64,000 nt of DNA from Novosphingobium sp. G106 (GTDB taxonomy: Bacteria; Pseudomonadota; Alphaproteobacteria; Sphingomonadales; Sphingomonadaceae). The DNA lies in the NCBI RefSeq assembly GCF_019075875.1, contig NZ_JAHOOZ010000004.1:186001-250000 (forward strand). The letters are read 5' to 3'. Both the position numbers and the translations under genes were made by a program. The notes beneath the pieces are model-generated. The model saw only the letters and a program-made list of their open reading frames with translations, had not been told where the DNA came from and made no database searches. Shown in pieces: positions 44,287-53,397 of the stretch (positions are counted from its first letter, which is position 1; every line of letters begins with the position of its first letter).

Positions 44287-44484
44287 ATGACCGCGGAGAG
44301 TCGATACGCTGGCGTCAGTGCCTTCGAGCGGCTGGAAGCAGCGGGCCTCCGAGCGGATTTTGACGCCGCGGCCCATTCACGTAGTCGCAGCGAGATGGTT
44401 CGGCTGCTCGGCGAAGTCGAATGGGCGGAGGCGAGTTGGTTCGTCGACACGATCATCGCAAATCCAAGGCGCTACGGGTATTAG
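44287..44484 (+). CDS. Small hypothetical protein
   Basis: 65 residues (MTAESRYAGVSAFERLEAAGLRADFDAAAHSRSRSEMVRLLGEVEWAEASWFVDTIIANPRRYGY). Composition and helix pattern are protein-like. Similar small proteins occur in alphaproteobacterial accessory DNA. No function assigned. The gap 44485-44762 holds no further gene I can support. Confidence 0.55.
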   Translation: MTAESRYAGVSAFERLEAAGLRADFDAAAHSRSRSEMVRLLGEVEWAEASWFVDTIIANPRRYGY

Positions 44485-44762
44485 GGCGCTAGCCCGGTAT
44501 TCACTTTGGCCGATCACGGCTCGCCAGAAAATGGCTGAATTCCTCATATTGCTGCTTCTGCCTGGCCTAAACTGGCCGATGTCATGGCCGATGTTCGGGT
44601 TGCGCCGCTAAAGGGCGAAGGTCACTTTCACCGCATTTCGCTGCGTGCCATCGTGGTCTCGTCGCGTCCAGCTACCGCCACGTAGAAAACCGGTATTCCC
44701 ATGCGGCCTTGTGGCAACTAGTGCGCCAAGCCTGGGGCGCAGGTATAACAAGGATAAGTCGC

Positions 44763-45239
44763 ATGTCGGACGCCATCGAAGCCGAAAACACACTCATCAC
44801 GCTCACCGCCGACATCGTCGCGGCGCATGTCCAGAACAACAGCGTCGCCGTGGCCGATCTCCCTCGCCTGATCGAAAACGTACATGGCGCCCTGGCCGGT
44901 CTGGGCACCGCGCCGACACCGGCCGCGGAACCGCTCGTCCCGGCCGTCTCGATCCGCGCTTCGGTCAAGCCCGACCACATCGTTTGCCTGGAAGACGGCA
45001 AGAAGCTCAAGATGCTCAAGCGGCACCTTATGACCCGCTATCAGATGACGCCGGCGGACTATCGCGCGAAATGGGGCCTGCCGGCGGATTATCCGATGGT
45101 CGCGCCCGATTATGCCGAAAAGCGCCGAACGCTCGCCAAGTCGATCGGCCTGGGCCGGAAGCCTGGCAGCAAGGTACTGCCTAAATCCGCGATGAAGGCC
45201 CAAGCGCCGAAAGAGAGCGAAACGACGCCGGCGATCTGA
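44763..45239 (+). CDS. MucR/Ros-family transcriptional regulator
   Basis: 158 residues from ATG 44763; the frame opens at 44709. The core KPDHIVCLEDGKKLKMLKRHLMTRYQMTPADYRAKWGLPADYPMVAPDYAEKRRTLAKSIGLG is the MucR/Ros DNA-binding domain. The first Cys is present; the second knuckle position is Asp (CLED), as in many MucR proteins, so the zinc site is of the CxxD type. It is likely a global silencer or regulator of AT-rich promoters on the element, including the transfer genes. Confidence 0.9.
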   Translation: MSDAIEAENTLITLTADIVAAHVQNNSVAVADLPRLIENVHGALAGLGTAPTPAAEPLVPAVSIRASVKPDHIVCLEDGKKLKMLKRHLMTRYQMTPADYRAKWGLPADYPMVAPDYAEKRRTLAKSIGLGRKPGSKVLPKSAMKAQAPKESETTPAI

Positions 45240-45295
45240 GAGCGGCGCGGTTATGAGAGGAGTGATGCCTGGCACGGCCGCTCCGCTCCCTTTTT

Positions 45296-45532
45296 TTACG
45301 CAGCAGCGCAAGGGCGGTCGCTCAATTCAGCTTTTCGGAATATGGTCCAAAAGTCAGTCGCCGCATCGCCGGACCTCCGCAAAGTGAAGAGATAGGTCGA
45401 TTCCTGCCAAAGGTCCGCCTCTTCAAGGCAGGCATCCCTGGCAACATTGAGGGCTGAGGCGCAATTGGCGTCCTGGAATTCGACGGCGAGGGCATTTCTT
45501 GCAGCGGTCGATACGAGCCTGAAAGTCGGCAT
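45296..45532 (-). CDS. Small hypothetical protein
   Basis: 78 residues from ATG 45532 (MPTFRLVSTAARNALAVEFQDANCASALNVARDACLEEADLWQ...). An earlier in-frame ATG lies at 45547. The sequence is protein-like and ends in FRKAELSDRPCAAA. No domain is recognised. Confidence 0.5.
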   Translation of the reverse strand: MPTFRLVSTAARNALAVEFQDANCASALNVARDACLEEADLWQESTYLFTLRRSGDAATDFWTIFRKAELSDRPCAAA

Positions 45533-45653
45533 TGTCGCAACTCCCAACTAGGGCAGCTGCGTTAGCTCCTTCCTGCTGCCCGCTAACCGGACTGGCTCCG
45601 GATGACCGGTTAACGCCGCAAGTTTTCGCGCGGTTCCCGAGGATACTGCTCCC

Positions 45654-46532
45654 TCAGTGCACCGTCGAGCCGGCCTCGCGCCCCAACTCAAGATTGGTCG
45701 CTACATCGACAAGCCAGCGCGTAGCGCCGACGGTCCGTTCCCAGGCGAAGCCGTACTGGCTGGCGTAGTATCGCGCCTCGTCTTCACCGCCTGGCCGGTA
45801 GAACTCGGGCATTGCGTGGGAGGTTCTACCGGATGCCAGTAGCTTCGGTACGTGCGCGTTGCTCTCCAACGCCCGCCTCACAACAATCCGCCCTGCGTTG
45901 CTGTCACCCTCTTTACGAAATACCATCAAAGCCCGAGTGTAATCGAGGAAGGTGCTGGATTCATCGCGAAGGTCGCGAAGTAGCTGCTCCGCTCCGCGGT
46001 CATCTTCGACCCACAACAGCCACGCCAGTAACTGATAGCGCAGGCCTTGATTGTCGTTCGGATTGAGAATGAGCATGTCGCGCAAATGCGCGATGGCATG
46101 AGGCTGGTCGCCGGCATACCAGAGGTGTTCTGCGAGCGCATACCTTGCCCGCATGTATGAGCGCGTTTCGAGAACCGCCCAGAAACTGCCGCGATTGGCG
46201 TTGAAGGCTCGTTCGCCGATCGCAAGCTCAGCAGCGAGAACTGCACGTTCGAGCATTTCGCGGCGCACATCATCCGCAAGCGAGCGCAACGTCGCGAGAA
46301 GAAGCCAAGCATCCGCACAAAAAGGCGACAGTGAAAGTGCCTGGCGCGCGAGAGCGATGCGCTGACGGCGATCCGGATGCTCCCAGGCGTCGTAGATCAG
46401 CTGCTGGGCTCGCGACAATAGACCGGGGTCGAACCCCTGCTCTTTCTGGGAAGCCAGGTGCCGCAGGGCGGCAGTGTCGGGAAACGATCCCAGATCAGCA
46501 CCTGATTTGGGCGATTTCTTAAAACCAACCAT
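45654..46532 (-). CDS. TPR-like helical repeat protein of unknown function
   Basis: 292 residues from ATG 46532 (MVGFKKSPKSGADLG...); the frame opens at 46547. Helical repeats of TPR type are visible (QRIALARQALSLSPFCADAWLLLATLRS, ARYALAEHLWYAGDQPHAIAHLRDMLILNPNDNQGLRYQLLAWLL). The C-terminus (FYRPGGEDEARYYASQYGFAWERTVGATRWL) looks like a separate small domain seen in such proteins. Probably a cytoplasmic protein-binding scaffold. The gap 46548-46876 to the next gene holds nothing I can support apart from a likely promoter for vapBC. Confidence 0.7.
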   Translation of the reverse strand: MVGFKKSPKSGADLGSFPDTAALRHLASQKEQGFDPGLLSRAQQLIYDAWEHPDRRQRIALARQALSLSPFCADAWLLLATLRSLADDVRREMLERAVLAAELAIGERAFNANRGSFWAVLETRSYMRARYALAEHLWYAGDQPHAIAHLRDMLILNPNDNQGLRYQLLAWLLWVEDDRGAEQLLRDLRDESSTFLDYTRALMVFRKEGDSNAGRIVVRRALESNAHVPKLLASGRTSHAMPEFYRPGGEDEARYYASQYGFAWERTVGATRWLVDVATNLELGREAGSTVH

Positions 46533-46876
46533 GACCCGCGCTCTCAAATCTAATTACGATACCTGCCCGTTGCATGATCAAGGTACCGCTCGCCCACGGC
46601 CTCCTTCGGCGAATGTTGTCGCCTGCGCGGGCAACACCTGTAGCTTGAAGGAAGCGCGGGCCCATAATACCAAATCGCCATGCTCGAGCCTGCATAGCGT
46701 TGGTGTCGCAGCGGTGGAACCCGAGCACCTATGATTATGCCGCATCGCGGGCCACATCGTAATGTGTACCATTTCGCCATAAACGTGGCATAAAACGATG
46801 AATGTGGCACAAATTTGATTTCATTGCATGATGGGACAAATGGTGTTACACTTCCGGCATCGTCCAGGAGTCCTCC

Positions 46877-47122
46877 ATGACAGTTCAGGTCAACATCACG
46901 CCTAATGGCCGCATGAGCCTTCCTGCCGATATCCGTAAGAGGCTGGGCCTTGCCGATGGCGGAGCCGTGTTTCTCGAAGAAACGACCGACGGCGTAATGC
47001 TCCGCACAGCTGCGCAGGCGGTTGCGCACGCGCGGACGCTAGCCAAGAAGTTTGCCGACAAACGCGATGACGCAACGGTCGATGCCTTTCTCGCACAGCG
47101 CCGCAAGGACAGCGGCGAGTGA
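46877..47122 (+). CDS. vapB: AbrB/SpoVT-type antitoxin (VapB)
   Basis: 81 residues. MTVQVNITPNGRMSLPADIRKRLGLADGGAVFLEETTDGVMLR is the AbrB swapped-hairpin DNA-binding domain. The C-terminal helix (AHARTLAKKFADKRDDATVDAFLAQRR) would clamp the toxin. The stop overlaps the toxin GTG start (GTGA at 47119-47122). It binds its own promoter and neutralises VapC. Confidence 0.9.
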   Translation: MTVQVNITPNGRMSLPADIRKRLGLADGGAVFLEETTDGVMLRTAAQAVAHARTLAKKFADKRDDATVDAFLAQRRKDSGE

Positions 47123-47508
47123 CCGAATTCGTTCTCGATGCCTCGGCCTTGCTTGCAATGTTGAATGACGAACCGGGCGGGGCCAAGGTTGCCGACAATA
47201 TCGCATCCGCACGGATTGGCGTGATCAACTACGGGGAAGTCGTCAGTCATTTCGTACGGCTTGGCATGCCCGAGCGCGACATCGACGCTATGCTCGATCC
47301 GCTTCCTATGGAGGTTGTTCCAGCGGACAAAGGTCTCGGCAAGATGGCGGGCCGTCTGCGGGGAGTGACGGCGCAGGCGGGCCTGTCACTTGGCGATCGA
47401 TTTTGTTTGGCGCTCGCTCTGCGCGATGGCCTGCCAGCCTGGACCGCCAACAAAGCATGGAAGACCGTGGAAAAGGACGTCGGGGTCGACGTCGTCACCA
47501 TTCGCTGA
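47119..47508 (+). CDS. vapC: PIN-domain RNase toxin (VapC)
   Basis: 129 residues with a GTG start overlapping vapB. The PIN-domain acids are in place: VLDASALLAML (Asp), INYGEVVSH (Glu) and LSLGDRFCLALALRDGLP (Asp). It is a Mg-dependent RNase that halts translation when freed. With the RES-Xre pair it makes two addiction modules within about 5 kb, typical of plasmid stability regions. Confidence 0.92.
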   Translation: MTEFVLDASALLAMLNDEPGGAKVADNIASARIGVINYGEVVSHFVRLGMPERDIDAMLDPLPMEVVPADKGLGKMAGRLRGVTAQAGLSLGDRFCLALALRDGLPAWTANKAWKTVEKDVGVDVVTIR

Positions 47509-47614
47509 CCCACCACCCGGCTCGCGGCTGAACGAAACGGGCCCGTGCGGCACAACCATAATGCCGCGCGCGCAGGTTGAGATTTTGACCGATTTCAAGT
47601 ATGAAGATCGCACT

Positions 47615-47863
47615 ATGGCGGATCCGCACGAGCACCCTTCCAGGACTTCTTTTGACGCGACCACGGGAGATTTAATCGCTGCCGGTATCTACGGAGATAT
47701 TGTGCGCGATAATTTCGATGCGGTGCCTTCGGCGCTCCGCCATAGCAATGCGCCAAACTCGATCTATCGTCACGTTTCAACTAAGCGACGTCTCCTCATT
47801 GCCGGATGGTTTATCGCGATCTTCGTGATCTCGGCTTTGGTTTCGCCCTACATCCTCAACTGA
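47615..47863 (+). CDS. Small single-TM membrane protein, unknown function
   Basis: 82 residues from ATG 47615 (MADPHEHPSRTSFDATTGDLIAAGIYGDIVRDNFDAVPSALRH...); the frame also has an ATG at 47561. The C-terminal 20 or so residues (LLIAGWFIAIFVISALVSPYILN) form one membrane segment, a tail anchor. It converges on traG. No family recognised. Confidence 0.5.
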   Translation: MADPHEHPSRTSFDATTGDLIAAGIYGDIVRDNFDAVPSALRHSNAPNSIYRHVSTKRRLLIAGWFIAIFVISALVSPYILN

Positions 47864-47922
47864 CCTGGGTGGCAGCGATCGGGCGCGCTGGTCGCGCTCA
47901 ACGTCCTCGCCGACCTTTCGGA

Positions 47923-50900
47923 TCATGCTCGACATGAAGGTGGTTCCGGTCCGGATCGCGGGGGGAAGGTTTCGAAGATCACGTCATAATCGCCACCCAG
48001 GCGTGATTTCACGCTGCCGGCCCACGCGCGCCCTTGCGCAACCGAGATGTTGTTGCCTCTAAAATCGAGAGCCTTCCCCTCGGGATGCAAACTGTCGTGC
48101 TTGTGGTGCCCATCCTGCCCTGACGTGACGACCGCTCGCGGCAGTCCTAATTCACGGCCGCTCAGCGTAACTGCCCCGAACACCGGCGCCATGGATCGAT
48201 CGGTACCGGACAGATTCACACCTTGCTTGAGCTCCGCACCAGCCTCACGCGCGACCACCCTTGCGTTGAAGCCACCTTCGAATGGATTGCCAGGAGTTCC
48301 CCTCATGCCGGCTTTGTCGATGATGTTCCCAACAATGGGTAGCGTCCCACCGAGGCTCGAGTGCTGCCGGCGGTCCACCTCGCCGCGAACGCGATCAGCC
48401 TCGTCATGCGCCATCACGCCCGTATTGTGCATTCCGCGCCCTTCCTGCTCGAGACGACCGCGGCTGTCGTCCACTCGGGCGGATACCAGGCCCTCTACCT
48501 CGCGGTCACGAGCCGCGCCGGCGACGTGGACCGCGGGAGCCCGGCTCTGCAGATCGACTTGGTTCCCCTGCCCCCACGTCTGAACTTCGCCGACGCTGCG
48601 GGATGCGGGGCCCGCTATTGAACGTCCGGGCGCGTCGGGCACGACACCAAGCTCCTCGCGCATGTCGCCAACCTTCTGGTCGACGAACTTTCGGATCAGG
48701 GTATCGCGGACAGCGCCCTGCTGGGCGTTCGGGCTGACGAGACCCGGGTAATAGCCGGTCGCTTGAAGCGGCCAATTCTCAGACCGGTCGAGTTCGTGGC
48801 GCATGAAGTCGGCCAGCGCCTGGGTCTCGTTCTGCGAGAACTGAAATCCATGCGATTCTGCTTGGGCAAAATCCCGACTATAGCGATTGAACGTCTCTTC
48901 GGCGGTCGAAGCCTCGACGGACAGACCGCGAGCTTCGCTGAGACTGGCATCGAAACGCTCGGAAACCCCGCGGAGCTCACTGTTCGACGACGAGCTTGTC
49001 GCTCGCATAAAACTCTCGCGAGCGCTGCGGGCGGCATCAGATGAAGCTTCTCTACGAACGTAATCATACACTTCTGAGAAGCCATCGGATGATCTCGTCT
49101 CCATGCTCGACCGCCGGTCAGCTGAACTTCCAACTTTTGTGTTTCCGCTGAGCGCAGCAACGGCAATGTTCTCGCCGACGCCTGCAGACACATCGCCGCT
49201 CATGATCGCCGATCGGGCCAATGTGTCAGACGTCTGTTTGTCCATTCCAAAGCGGTTCTGCAGGTTCTCGGACATCGACTGTGAGAGATCCTGCATCCGA
49301 GAAATCGACGAGGTGAGCGCCCTGCCCTCCTCGGTCCCGGAACTCGCCGACCGCTGGGCGGTCTCGAAAAGCTGTGTGGCGTTCGACCGCGCCGCTGTCC
49401 AGGATTGGCTGGCAGCCTCGCGCGTCTGCTCGACATGGCCGAAGCCTTCGGACAGCGCCTTGCGAACCTCGGACTGATAGCCTTCGGAATAGGTGAGCCC
49501 GAACGGAAGCTCGGACATGCCCGGCGGCGATTTGTAGATCGTCGATCCGTTAGCCGCGTACTGCGACAAGCCGCCATCCGGATTGCGCACCGACACGAAG
49601 CCCGAGCCGGTGTTGTAGTTCGCCGCTGTATTGAACTGGTCGCTCGATGCCGTGTTGATCGTGCGGTTGGCCAGGCTGACGTTGCCGTAGGAATAGTTGC
49701 CCGTCGTCATCTCGGCCGCCGCCTGCTCGGCCGCGTTCTGGCTGGGAGCCAAGAAGCTCGCCGAGTGCGACGCGATCGACATGGCGCCCCGCGCCATGCC
49801 CGCGGCGATGAACGGCACCGACATGATCATGTAACCGGCGAGAGCGCCGGCATCCTGGTTGATCGCGCTCACGCCTGAGAAATTCCAGGCTGTGAGCCCG
49901 CCGCTCTGCCAGGGTACCAATGCCGCCTGCCAGCGGCTCATGAAGATCATATTGAGGACCACGAACAGCGGGCCCCAGCTCGCGAGATAGAAGAAGCCGG
50001 TCAGATAGCCTTTGGCGATGCCCGGGCCGGTGTTGGGCATCAGCATCAGCAGGAACAGCACCGGGAACATCGCGTAGAAGACGACGGTGAGGACGATGTT
50101 GAGCAGGGGCACCCATTTCATGGCGCCGGCGGCGATCGTCGAATAGGTGTTGCGCGTCTGGATGTCCGCGCGGGTCGTCGCGAAGGCGTCGATCGAGGTC
50201 TGAGCGCTCGAGCTGCCGAAGCTGTCGCGCGCCTGCATGAGGGCATTGATGAACATGGCTTGGCGCACGAGCTGGGCCGAACCGGTGCCCCCTCCCCCAA
50301 GCCCCGCGCTGCCGACCCCAGCGACGTCGGTATTGAACTTGGCCTGGGCAGCGCCGCTATCGAGGCCCGGGAAGAACTGCTGAGCAATGCGAACGGCATC
50401 GGCATTGTAGTAGGTCTGCCACTCGTTCTGGAGATTGGTGTAGGCCTCGCGGCAAGTGACAATGCTCGAACTGCCGTCGGCCGCGATCCAGGTCTGCGAC
50501 AGCGAAACCGAGCCCGGGCCGATTGACGCCATGATGTCGCTCGCGCGGGCAATGTCGTCGAAGGTCTTTCGCCCCAGCAGCACGTCGTAAAACACACATT
50601 GCTTGAAATGCTCGTTCAAATTGGTCGCGAGCCGCGGGTCGGAGATTCGCAGCCCCTGCGTCGCCTCCATAAGCTTGGCGCCGTAGATGATGCCGTTTGT
50701 CGAGTAGCCCAGCGCATTTGGCATGACGAAGACCGTCTCGGCCGAGCGGGTCAGATAGTCGCCGACCTGGCTGGTGAAGCTCGCCATGAGCCCCAGGCCC
50801 ATCGGCACGTTCGCAACGGTCGCGGGCGCGAGCCCGGGGTTGGCGCGGTCGGTGACCTTCACGCTCACCGTCGGCACCATCATGACTAGATACATGAGCG

Positions 50901-51093
50901 TCGATTGCATGAACCAGCGGAAGAGGACCTTGGGGTCCATGTTCCAGGCCATGGCAAGCAGGGCATAGGCGAAGCCGATGACCATGACGACGCGCAGGAG
51001 CGAGCGGTAGCCGCCCCCGCCCGACCAGGCCGCGACGGCATTGAAAGTGTTGACGACGAACTCGCCGCCGCCGGTCGTGAACACCTCGAGCAT
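47923..51093 (-). CDS. traG: TraG, F-type conjugation protein with C-terminal M15-like peptidase domain (3' end frameshifted)
   Basis: 1056 residues as read. The N-terminal half (about residues 1-450) has several membrane segments, including GGGGYRSLLRVVMVIGFAYALLAMAWN, as in F-type TraG, which helps pilus assembly and mating-pair stabilisation. A long Ser/Gln/Ala-rich coiled region follows (about residues 450-880). The end carries GQDGHHKHDSLHPEGKALDFRG, an SxHxxGxAxD motif of M15-type peptidases. A six-G run at 47960-47965 (plus strand) shifts the frame. With one base fewer the tail reads TFPRDPDRNHLHVEHDPKGRRGR and ends at 47898, restoring the HxH metal motif. Confidence 0.9.
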   Translation of the reverse strand: MLEVFTTGGGEFVVNTFNAVAAWSGGGGYRSLLRVVMVIGFAYALLAMAWNMDPKVLFRWFMQSTLMYLVMMVPTVSVKVTDRANPGLAPATVANVPMGLGLMASFTSQVGDYLTRSAETVFVMPNALGYSTNGIIYGAKLMEATQGLRISDPRLATNLNEHFKQCVFYDVLLGRKTFDDIARASDIMASIGPGSVSLSQTWIAADGSSSIVTCREAYTNLQNEWQTYYNADAVRIAQQFFPGLDSGAAQAKFNTDVAGVGSAGLGGGGTGSAQLVRQAMFINALMQARDSFGSSSAQTSIDAFATTRADIQTRNTYSTIAAGAMKWVPLLNIVLTVVFYAMFPVLFLLMLMPNTGPGIAKGYLTGFFYLASWGPLFVVLNMIFMSRWQAALVPWQSGGLTAWNFSGVSAINQDAGALAGYMIMSVPFIAAGMARGAMSIASHSASFLAPSQNAAEQAAAEMTTGNYSYGNVSLANRTINTASSDQFNTAANYNTGSGFVSVRNPDGGLSQYAANGSTIYKSPPGMSELPFGLTYSEGYQSEVRKALSEGFGHVEQTREAASQSWTAARSNATQLFETAQRSASSGTEEGRALTSSISRMQDLSQSMSENLQNRFGMDKQTSDTLARSAIMSGDVSAGVGENIAVAALSGNTKVGSSADRRSSMETRSSDGFSEVYDYVRREASSDAARSARESFMRATSSSSNSELRGVSERFDASLSEARGLSVEASTAEETFNRYSRDFAQAESHGFQFSQNETQALADFMRHELDRSENWPLQATGYYPGLVSPNAQQGAVRDTLIRKFVDQKVGDMREELGVVPDAPGRSIAGPASRSVGEVQTWGQGNQVDLQSRAPAVHVAGAARDREVEGLVSARVDDSRGRLEQEGRGMHNTGVMAHDEADRVRGEVDRRQHSSLGGTLPIVGNIIDKAGMRGTPGNPFEGGFNARVVAREAGAELKQGVNLSGTDRSMAPVFGAVTLSGRELGLPRAVVTSGQDGHHKHDSLHPEGKALDFRGNNISVAQGRAWAGSVKSRLGGDYDVIFETFPPRSGPEPPSCRA

Positions 51094-51112
51094 GCGCAGA
51101 ATTCCTTGGGAA

Positions 51113-52561
51113 CTAGGGGCGCATGCCCTGCGCGGAGAGCGCGCGCGAAAAGCTGAGCGATGCGGCCATGCCCGGCGCCATCTTGTTCTGCAGGGTGGAC
51201 TCGATCATCATCGCGCGGTTCACGATCTCGAGCGTCCGGCCCACCCGGTCGGAGACCTTGGCATCGCGCTCGCCGACGCGCTGGCGAACATCGCGCAGCT
51301 GGACCATGAACTGCTCGATCCTGGCCGCATCGCCCTGGTTGACGAGGCCGCCGCGGGCGGCCGCAACCTGGTCGAGCAGCTCGCTCATGATCGCGTTCAG
51401 GAGATCGATCGAGGTGATCTCGGCGAGGGAGTCGATTTCGCCGGCGCTGAGGCGGAAGCCCGAGGCGGCCTGGACTGCCAGCACCTTGTAGAGCGGGATG
51501 CTGGCGAGCCCGAGGAGCTGCTGCTCCTCGTTGGTCAGCGCCTGGTCGGCCTGGATCTTGTCCGAAATCGAGATGATCAGCCGGCGGACATGCGGGGTCA
51601 ACGCGTCGTTGCCCAGGGGACTGAGTGTCTGCGTTCCGGTCGAGAGGCATTTGTCGGTGTCGCTGCAATTGAGGATCGTCACAGACTGGGTGCCGTCGAG
51701 CAGCGCATCGAGGATCGGCCCGACCTGCCCGCCGATGTACTGGATGTTGGGCTGATCGTCGTCGCTCGCGCGCTGGGGTACGATGATCGTACCAATCAGC
51801 GTCATCAGCAGCTCGCGGGTCGGTTCGCTTTGCGATGCGAGCGGCGACTGCTCGATCATGTCCCAGGCATAGTTTTTCGGGCCCGGCGCGAGCGCCTTGA
51901 GCGCCGGGTCGCTCGCACCGTTGATCGTCGAGGTACGCTGTCCGCCCTGCCCGCACCCATGCCGGGCGCGCGCGGTATCGGAAAATATGCCCTGCGAAGT
52001 ACCGATAGCCTCGCAAATGCTTTGCGACGCCAGGTCCTCCTGCGGCCAGACATTGCCGACGAGCGCGGCGGCCTGCTCGCAGCTGTTCATGTTGAACTGA
52101 TTTATCTTGTTGGCGATGTCCTGCATCTCATCGATGACCCCGCCGATCTGCGGCGAGATGGAGTCGATCGCGAGCTTGAAGGCGAAGCCGATCGCGTTGT
52201 TGGCGACGGCTTTCAGCATAGCGACGAATTCGCTCGCATTGATAAACGAGAACGAGCCGGCGAAGATGTCGATGCCGCCGCAACCGGCCCGGACCTTGGG
52301 AAGTTGCAGGTTCGCGGGATAGACTGTCTTTTGCGGAAAGCGGGTCCAAACCGAGCCGAGAGTGTAATAGCCCGCCGACTGGCCCTGATAGGCCGTCGGT
52401 CCGCTCGCGTTGGCCGCGCCGCCCATGTCGGAGAAGAACGAATTCATATCGCTGCCAACGTTCGCCGATGCCGGCGTCAGGCTGGCGGCGAGCACGGCGA
52501 GCGCGGCCCCGCCTCCGAAGATTGCGCGCGCCGATTTCGAGCGGAACGGTTCCAGCGCCAT
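51113..52561 (-). CDS. traH: TraH, F-type conjugative pilus assembly protein
   Basis: 482 residues with a signal peptide (residues about 14-33, LTPASA). NVGSDMNSFFSDMGGAANASGPTAYQGQSAGYYTLGSVWTRFP is the conserved TraH N-terminus, and Cys residues (AGCGGIDIF, NSCEQAAALVG) are conserved in the family. It works in the periplasm with TraF and TraW for pilus assembly. It overlaps traF (TGATG at 52561) and lies 19 bp before traG. Confidence 0.93.
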   Translation of the reverse strand: MALEPFRSKSARAIFGGGAALAVLAASLTPASANVGSDMNSFFSDMGGAANASGPTAYQGQSAGYYTLGSVWTRFPQKTVYPANLQLPKVRAGCGGIDIFAGSFSFINASEFVAMLKAVANNAIGFAFKLAIDSISPQIGGVIDEMQDIANKINQFNMNSCEQAAALVGNVWPQEDLASQSICEAIGTSQGIFSDTARARHGCGQGGQRTSTINGASDPALKALAPGPKNYAWDMIEQSPLASQSEPTRELLMTLIGTIIVPQRASDDDQPNIQYIGGQVGPILDALLDGTQSVTILNCSDTDKCLSTGTQTLSPLGNDALTPHVRRLIISISDKIQADQALTNEEQQLLGLASIPLYKVLAVQAASGFRLSAGEIDSLAEITSIDLLNAIMSELLDQVAAARGGLVNQGDAARIEQFMVQLRDVRQRVGERDAKVSDRVGRTLEIVNRAMMIESTLQNKMAPGMAASLSFSRALSAQGMRP

Positions 52562-53397
52562 CAGAAGTCGCTCCCGACCTTGGTGTTGGTGAGGGTGAAT
52601 ATCCGCTCGCGGATCTCGTCGGCCGTGAGGATGCCGGTGCCGATCGGGATCGGGCGTTTCGTGGCGGTGTCGAAGAGGACGAGCGCAGGCGTGGCTCGGT
52701 TTTTCAGGCCCATGCGCTCGTGCTGGCCGACGTCGACGACGTAGTTCGGAAAGGTCCTGTTGGGGCCGCCGTCCATCGATACCGCGACCACGCTGAACCC
52801 GCTCTTATCGGCCAGCGCTTTGAGGATCGGCGCGAAGATATCGCAGGCACCGCAGGACTGCGCGTAGAAGTAGAAGATACCGTAGCGCCCGGACAGGCGG
52901 GCCAGCGCCTGATCCTCTTCAGCCGAGCGGTTATCGAGCCAGGCGCGCTTGCCGAGCGTCGAAACCGGACGCTGCAGCGTGTAGTCGAGATCGGGGTTCT
53001 GCCAGATCGTGCGCTGCCACTGGTCTGAGAAGGTCGAGGCGCGGTCGAGCTGCTCGCGCTGGAAGCGGATGTAGGCCGTGACGTTCTCTTCGCTGGGCTC
53101 GAGGATCGCCCTCGCCTTGAGCTCATCGAGCTCTCGGCCGATCGCCGCGAGTTGCTGGGCCGCGGGCGCGGTTGGTGATGACGGTGATCGGTCCGGCGAG
53201 GACGGCTTAGGGCGGTCGCAGTAGAACCAGGTGCCGAGCTTGCGCTGCCGGCAATAGAACTCGTCGCCGGCCGGAGATATGGCGGCCGATGGCGCAGCCT
53301 GCGATTGGCCTGCTTCCATGGGCTCCGCGCCGTCCTGGCCGAACGTGGTCGTAGGCAGCCCAGCGGCGAGCAGCATGGTGGCCAATATGAACTTCAC
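52561..53397 (-). CDS. traF: TraF, thioredoxin-like conjugation protein
   Basis: 278 residues from GTG 53397 (MKFILATMLLAAGLPTTTFGQ, signal peptide), with GGAGA upstream; the frame opens at 53538 but lacks a signal there. The thioredoxin-like domain has FYFYAQSCGACDIFAP with Cys182 and Cys185. F-type TraF often lacks the Cys pair; here CxxC is intact, so it could catalyse disulfide exchange. It acts in the periplasm with TraH and TraW in pilus assembly. Confidence 0.92.
   Translation of the reverse strand: MKFILATMLLAAGLPTTTFGQDGAEPMEAGQSQAAPSAAISPAGDEFYCRQRKLGTWFYCDRPKPSSPDRSPSSPTAPAAQQLAAIGRELDELKARAILEPSEENVTAYIRFQREQLDRASTFSDQWQRTIWQNPDLDYTLQRPVSTLGKRAWLDNRSAEEDQALARLSGRYGIFYFYAQSCGACDIFAPILKALADKSGFSVVAVSMDGGPNRTFPNYVVDVGQHERMGLKNRATPALVLFDTATKRPIPIGTGILTADEIRERIFTLTNTKVGSDF

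Noticed and set aside
51041..52744. 567-codon open frame on the plus strand across traH and the traF end
   Set aside because: Antisense of traH/traF in high-GC DNA; composition (Arg/Ala/Asp/Gly-rich) is typical of a shadow frame and it matches no family.
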